Shown here piece by piece: positions 60,797 through 64,000 of a stretch of DNA of 64,000 nucleotides (positions within the stretch are counted from its first letter, which is position 1; every line of letters starts with the position of its first letter). A program made the translations under genes and the position numbers. Under the pieces are notes generated by a model, which was not told where the DNA came from, ran no database searches, and worked only from the letters and a program-made list of their open reading frames with translations. This stretch comes from JACCTH01 sp035253825. GTDB lineage: Bacteria; Actinomycetota; Acidimicrobiia; Spongiisociales; ZC4RG35. The stretch spans positions 62,001 to 126,000 of the forward strand of contig DATFBM010000012.1 of the NCBI GenBank assembly GCA_035253825.1, given 5' to 3'.

Positions 60797-63154
60797 TTGA
60801 GGATTTTGGTTCGTTGGGCGGAATTTAAACGCCGTTTGATTGGGCGGCCCCTGGCATCAGACCAGGCAGAACACCAACTTCTTCCCAAGAGGTTGGCACT
60901 TCCCGTTTTCGCTTCGGACCCGTTGTCCTCAGTCGCGTACGCAAGCGAGGAGGCAATGCTCGTGTTGGCGCTGGCCGGCGCGGGCGCACTCGCTTTTTTG
61001 ACCCCGATCTCGATCGCCATTTCCGGTCTTCTGGCAATCGTCGTGATCAGCTATCGCCAAACCATACGGGCGTATCCCGGCGGGGGTGGAGCCTTTATCG
61101 TCACCAACGAGAACCTCGGCCTGGTGCCAGGAGTCACAGCCGCCTCGGCGCTGCTTACCGACTACACGCTCACGGTGGCCGTATCGGTCGCAGCCGGCGT
61201 GGCCGCTATTACCTCCGCCGCCCCTTCCCTGCTTCCAGTCCGGGTTCCGATTGCCGTGGCTTTCGTCGCATTGTTGACGGTGGCCAACCTTCGAGGGGCC
61301 AAGGAGGCATCGACGCTGTTCGCCATCCCGACCTACGCCTTCGTCACCACCGTTTTCACTATGTTGATCTTTGGGTTCCTTGAATGTGCCGACGGAGCCT
61401 GTCCGCAAGCGATCTCGGCTGGAGAGGAACTTGAGCCGGTTGCGGGCGTCACGGCCCTGTTGGTACTCAGGGCCTTCGCTTCCGGATCAACGGCGCTCAC
61501 CGGGGTCGAAGCAGTAGCGGACGGAGTGCAGGCATTTCGTAAGCCGAAAGCCAAAAACGCGGCCCGAACCCTTGGGATCATGGGCGCCATCTCGATCACG
61601 ATGTTCCTCGGGATATCAACTCTGGCCCGTCTGTTCGAGGTTCGCATCTCCGAAGAGACGGTCGACACCTACGGTACGGTGATATCACAGATCGGCCGGG
61701 CCGCTTTCGGAGGAGGCATCGGCTTTTGGCTTCTTCAGATCTTCACGGCTGGCATTTTGATCCTTGCCGCCAACACCGCCTACCAGGACTTCCCTCGTCT
61801 CTCCGCCATTCTCGCCCGGCACAAGCTCATGCCGCGGCAGTTTCGCAACCTCGGCGATCGTCTCGTTTTCTCCAACGGTGTGATCGTTCTCGCCACGGTG
61901 GCTGCCGTCTTGATCTGGATCTTCGACGCCCAAGTCTCTCGTCTTATTCAGCTCTATGTCGTTGGTGTTTTCCTCAGCTTCACTCTCAGCCAGACCGGGA
62001 TGGTCAGACGCTGGCTCCGCCTCAAGGAACGCGGGTGGCAACGATCAGCCCTGCTCAGTGGGATCGGAGCCATTGTCACCGCCGTGGTGTTGGTTGTCAT
62101 CGCTTCCGTCAAGTTCGTGCACGGCGCCTGGATTGTGATCGTTGCCATCCCACTCATCGCAGCCGCGATGCTTGCCATCCGCCGCCACTACCTGGCGGTG
62201 GCCGATCGCCTCAGGCTGGTGGGAGAGCCAAGAGTGCCAAATACGAATCGGGTAATCGTTCTCGCCTCGCATACCGGCCGGGCGACTCAGCGAGCGATTC
62301 AGTACGCAGAGCTGATCCAACCCGAGTCATTGAAGGTGATCCACGTTCGCGAATCCGGCGATGAAGATCTCGTCGATACCTGGGACCGGCTTTATCCCGA
62401 TCACCCGCTCCATATCGTCGAATCGACCCGACCCAAGCCCATTCGCACCCTGCGCGATTACGTCCGCCACGAATCCGAAAGTCACCCAACCGCCTTCATA
62501 ACCGTCGTTATCCCCGAGGTCTTCAAGGAGCGGAGGTTGGGATCGCAGGTAATCCATCCCCACGGCCTCTTGCTGAAGATCCTTTTGCTTTTCCTTCATC
62601 AGGTAGTGGTCACCGACATGACCTACCAGCGACAAAAAGGATTGAGGGGAGAGGCGCAGCGATTCACCGACCGGATCCGAAAACAGCAAGTAGTCGTCTT
62701 GGTTGCCGATGTCACCATCCCGGTCCGGCGGGCCATCGCCTATGTGGCGATGCTCCACGCTGACTCGGTGATCGCCGCTCACCTCGACACCGACGCCGAC
62801 CAGCGGAATCGCGTGCTGACCAACTGGGACCCCGACTTCGGAGAATTGCAGATCCTCGAAAGCCCCTATCGCGGCATTGCCCGCCCGATGGTTCGCTATG
62901 TCCGTCGTCTCAGGCGTGATGCCGAGCCTGGCACTCTGATTCATATCGTCATCCCCGAATTCGTCGTCCCCGGCTACCGGAGCCAGTTGCTTCACAACCA
63001 GACAGCGCTGGCTATTAAGGCCGCTTTGCTCTTCGAACCTGGAGTTGCGGTGAGCTCGGTCCCCTGGCACCTGGCCAGCGCCGAAGCCAACCCGGAAACT
63101 GACGTTGCCGAAACGGTGACGCCGACGGGATCCCGCTCCAATCCCCATCCCTAG
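60797..63154 (+). CDS. APC-family transporter with a C-terminal USP-like regulatory half (KimA-like)
   Basis: 785 residues; TTG start is weakly supported. About twelve TM helices (60-470) with RLALPVFASDPLSSVAYASEE and ISYRQTIRAYPGGGGAFIVTNENLG, sequences characteristic of KimA-type potassium/proton symporters. The C-terminal 300 residues have USP-like alternation (NRVIVLASHTGRATQRAIQYAELIQPESLKVIHV) and are probably the nucleotide-binding regulatory part. Potassium transport is inferred. Confidence 0.82.
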   Translation: MRILVRWAEFKRRLIGRPLASDQAEHQLLPKRLALPVFASDPLSSVAYASEEAMLVLALAGAGALAFLTPISIAISGLLAIVVISYRQTIRAYPGGGGAFIVTNENLGLVPGVTAASALLTDYTLTVAVSVAAGVAAITSAAPSLLPVRVPIAVAFVALLTVANLRGAKEASTLFAIPTYAFVTTVFTMLIFGFLECADGACPQAISAGEELEPVAGVTALLVLRAFASGSTALTGVEAVADGVQAFRKPKAKNAARTLGIMGAISITMFLGISTLARLFEVRISEETVDTYGTVISQIGRAAFGGGIGFWLLQIFTAGILILAANTAYQDFPRLSAILARHKLMPRQFRNLGDRLVFSNGVIVLATVAAVLIWIFDAQVSRLIQLYVVGVFLSFTLSQTGMVRRWLRLKERGWQRSALLSGIGAIVTAVVLVVIASVKFVHGAWIVIVAIPLIAAAMLAIRRHYLAVADRLRLVGEPRVPNTNRVIVLASHTGRATQRAIQYAELIQPESLKVIHVRESGDEDLVDTWDRLYPDHPLHIVESTRPKPIRTLRDYVRHESESHPTAFITVVIPEVFKERRLGSQVIHPHGLLLKILLLFLHQVVVTDMTYQRQKGLRGEAQRFTDRIRKQQVVVLVADVTIPVRRAIAYVAMLHADSVIAAHLDTDADQRNRVLTNWDPDFGELQILESPYRGIARPMVRYVRRLRRDAEPGTLIHIVIPEFVVPGYRSQLLHNQTALAIKAALLFEPGVAVSSVPWHLASAEANPETDVAETVTPTGSRSNPHP

Positions 63155-63166
63155 ATTCACCCCGAA

Positions 63167-64000
63167 TTGAGCGCGACGACCGTCACTTTTTACGAGCCGC
63201 TCTCGCACCTGGATGCCTCGTTCCTGGCGCTGGAAACTCCGACCACTCACATGCACGTGGCGGGGGTGGTGGTCTTCGACGGAGGCGAATTAGTCACCTT
63301 CGACGGCGGGATCGACATCGGGCGAATCAAGGCACATATCGCCGGCAAACTCAGCTACCTCCCTCGCTATCGACAGCGCCTGGCCTGGGCATCCCCCAAC
63401 CGCCGTCCGGTATGGGTCGATGACGATCATTTCAACTTCGACTACCACGTCCGCCACACGAGCCTGCCTCGTCCGGGGACCGACGAGCAGCTGAAGCGTC
63501 TGGCGGGACGAATCGTCTCTCAGCCCCTTGACCGAGCCAAGCCGCTTTGGGAACTCTGGGTTGTTGAGGGGATGAGCGACAACCGTTTTGCAATCATCGC
63601 CAAGATCCATCACTGCATGATCGACGGAATCTCCGGCGTCGATCTCACGACGATTCTTCTCAACGTCGTTCCCACGAGCGAGATCGAGCCTGCGATTGAC
63701 TGGTCTCCCAGGCCCGCTCCTAACCCCGCCCAATTGGCCGTCGCCGAGGCGGCTCGGGTGACTCGAAGCGCCCTCGACGCTCTGACCAATGTCCCCGAGT
63801 TGGCCAAACGAGGAGGAGAAGTAGCGATGACGGTGGCCGGTCGCGGCTTTGCCGCCTTCAACTCGCTGCGATCGGGCTGGCTACGGCCTTCCGCCCGAAC
63901 CCCACTCAATCCCGACCTGGGCCCCAACCGACGCGTCGACTGGACCGAGACTCCGCTGGGGAGCGTGAAGAATATCCGTGCGGCTCTAGGTGGTTCGGTC
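63167..64000 (+). CDS. WS/DGAT acyltransferase (N-terminal part, cut by window end)
   Basis: Open to the end of the window (278 codons). The TTG start gives YEPLSHLDASFLALETPTTH, the normal WS/DGAT beginning, and the block PLDRAKPLWELWVVEG precedes the catalytic HHxxxDG (HHCMIDG, near residue 148). It starts 12 bp after the APC transporter stop. A second copy of the family in this window, closer to canonical length than the one at 25407. Confidence 0.88.
   Translation, partial: MSATTVTFYEPLSHLDASFLALETPTTHMHVAGVVVFDGGELVTFDGGIDIGRIKAHIAGKLSYLPRYRQRLAWASPNRRPVWVDDDHFNFDYHVRHTSLPRPGTDEQLKRLAGRIVSQPLDRAKPLWELWVVEGMSDNRFAIIAKIHHCMIDGISGVDLTTILLNVVPTSEIEPAIDWSPRPAPNPAQLAVAEAARVTRSALDALTNVPELAKRGGEVAMTVAGRGFAAFNSLRSGWLRPSARTPLNPDLGPNRRVDWTETPLGSVKNIRAALGGSV

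Overview
The window is high-GC bacterial DNA with many GTG and TTG starts. Its gene families are typical of Actinomycetota: DevR/DevS regulators, WS/DGAT acyltransferases, an AhpE peroxiredoxin, a SigE/anti-sigma/RseB-like set, UPF0182, and a PDZ-Lon protease. A deep-branching lineage such as Acidimicrobiia is my best guess, but the sequence alone does not prove it. I found no rRNA, CRISPR array, IS element or integrase.

0-28 kb is a dormancy/stress island that resembles the mycobacterial DosR regulon. It has two DevR-like response regulators, a DevS-like kinase whose GAF domain keeps the heme-ligand histidine, two CBS proteins, two universal stress proteins, a CtpF-like P-type ATPase, a flavodoxin, a PPOX-family flavoprotein, a GNAT/acyl-CoA synthetase fusion, a CoA-binding protein, a WS/DGAT enzyme and several small membrane proteins. 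Six promoter regions carry two imperfect 14-bp palindromes of the form GGGNCNNNNGNCCC, 22 bp apart (21 bp in one), and a seventh carries one. Nearly all lie about 50-110 bp from a start codon. I infer a DevR-controlled regulon. A duplicated divergent module (LigA-like membrane protein facing a small two-motif protein) occurs at 2.7-3.9 and 13.1-15.5 kb. A PspC/LiaF-type envelope-stress cluster follows at 15.5-18.3 kb.

28.2-34.6 kb is an accessory region next to an intact initiator tRNA gene. Three partial copies of that tRNA mark repeated insertion or recombination at its 3' end. Cargo: a large AfsR/LuxR-type regulator, a SnoaL-like protein, an XRE/nucleotidyltransferase pair that looks like a toxin-antitoxin system, and a cyclase-like protein.

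35-64 kb is mostly housekeeping: a sensor kinase with a cupredoxin lipoprotein, UPF0182, a DivIVA-like protein with a Cys/His-rich tail, a PDZ-Lon protease, BioY, an acyl-CoA ligase plus liv-type ABC transporter operon, MoaE, a DUF2342-like protein, tatA-sigE-anti-sigma-RseB-like-ahpE, a ClC channel, a NYN-LOTUS protein, tRNA-Arg(CCU), an APC transporter, and a second WS/DGAT gene cut by the window end. Three copies of a 52-bp structured repeat sit directly after stop codons at 36.9, 52.3 and 58.3 kb, always in the same orientation to the upstream gene. Together with the paired DevR-like boxes this is the least explained signal in the window.
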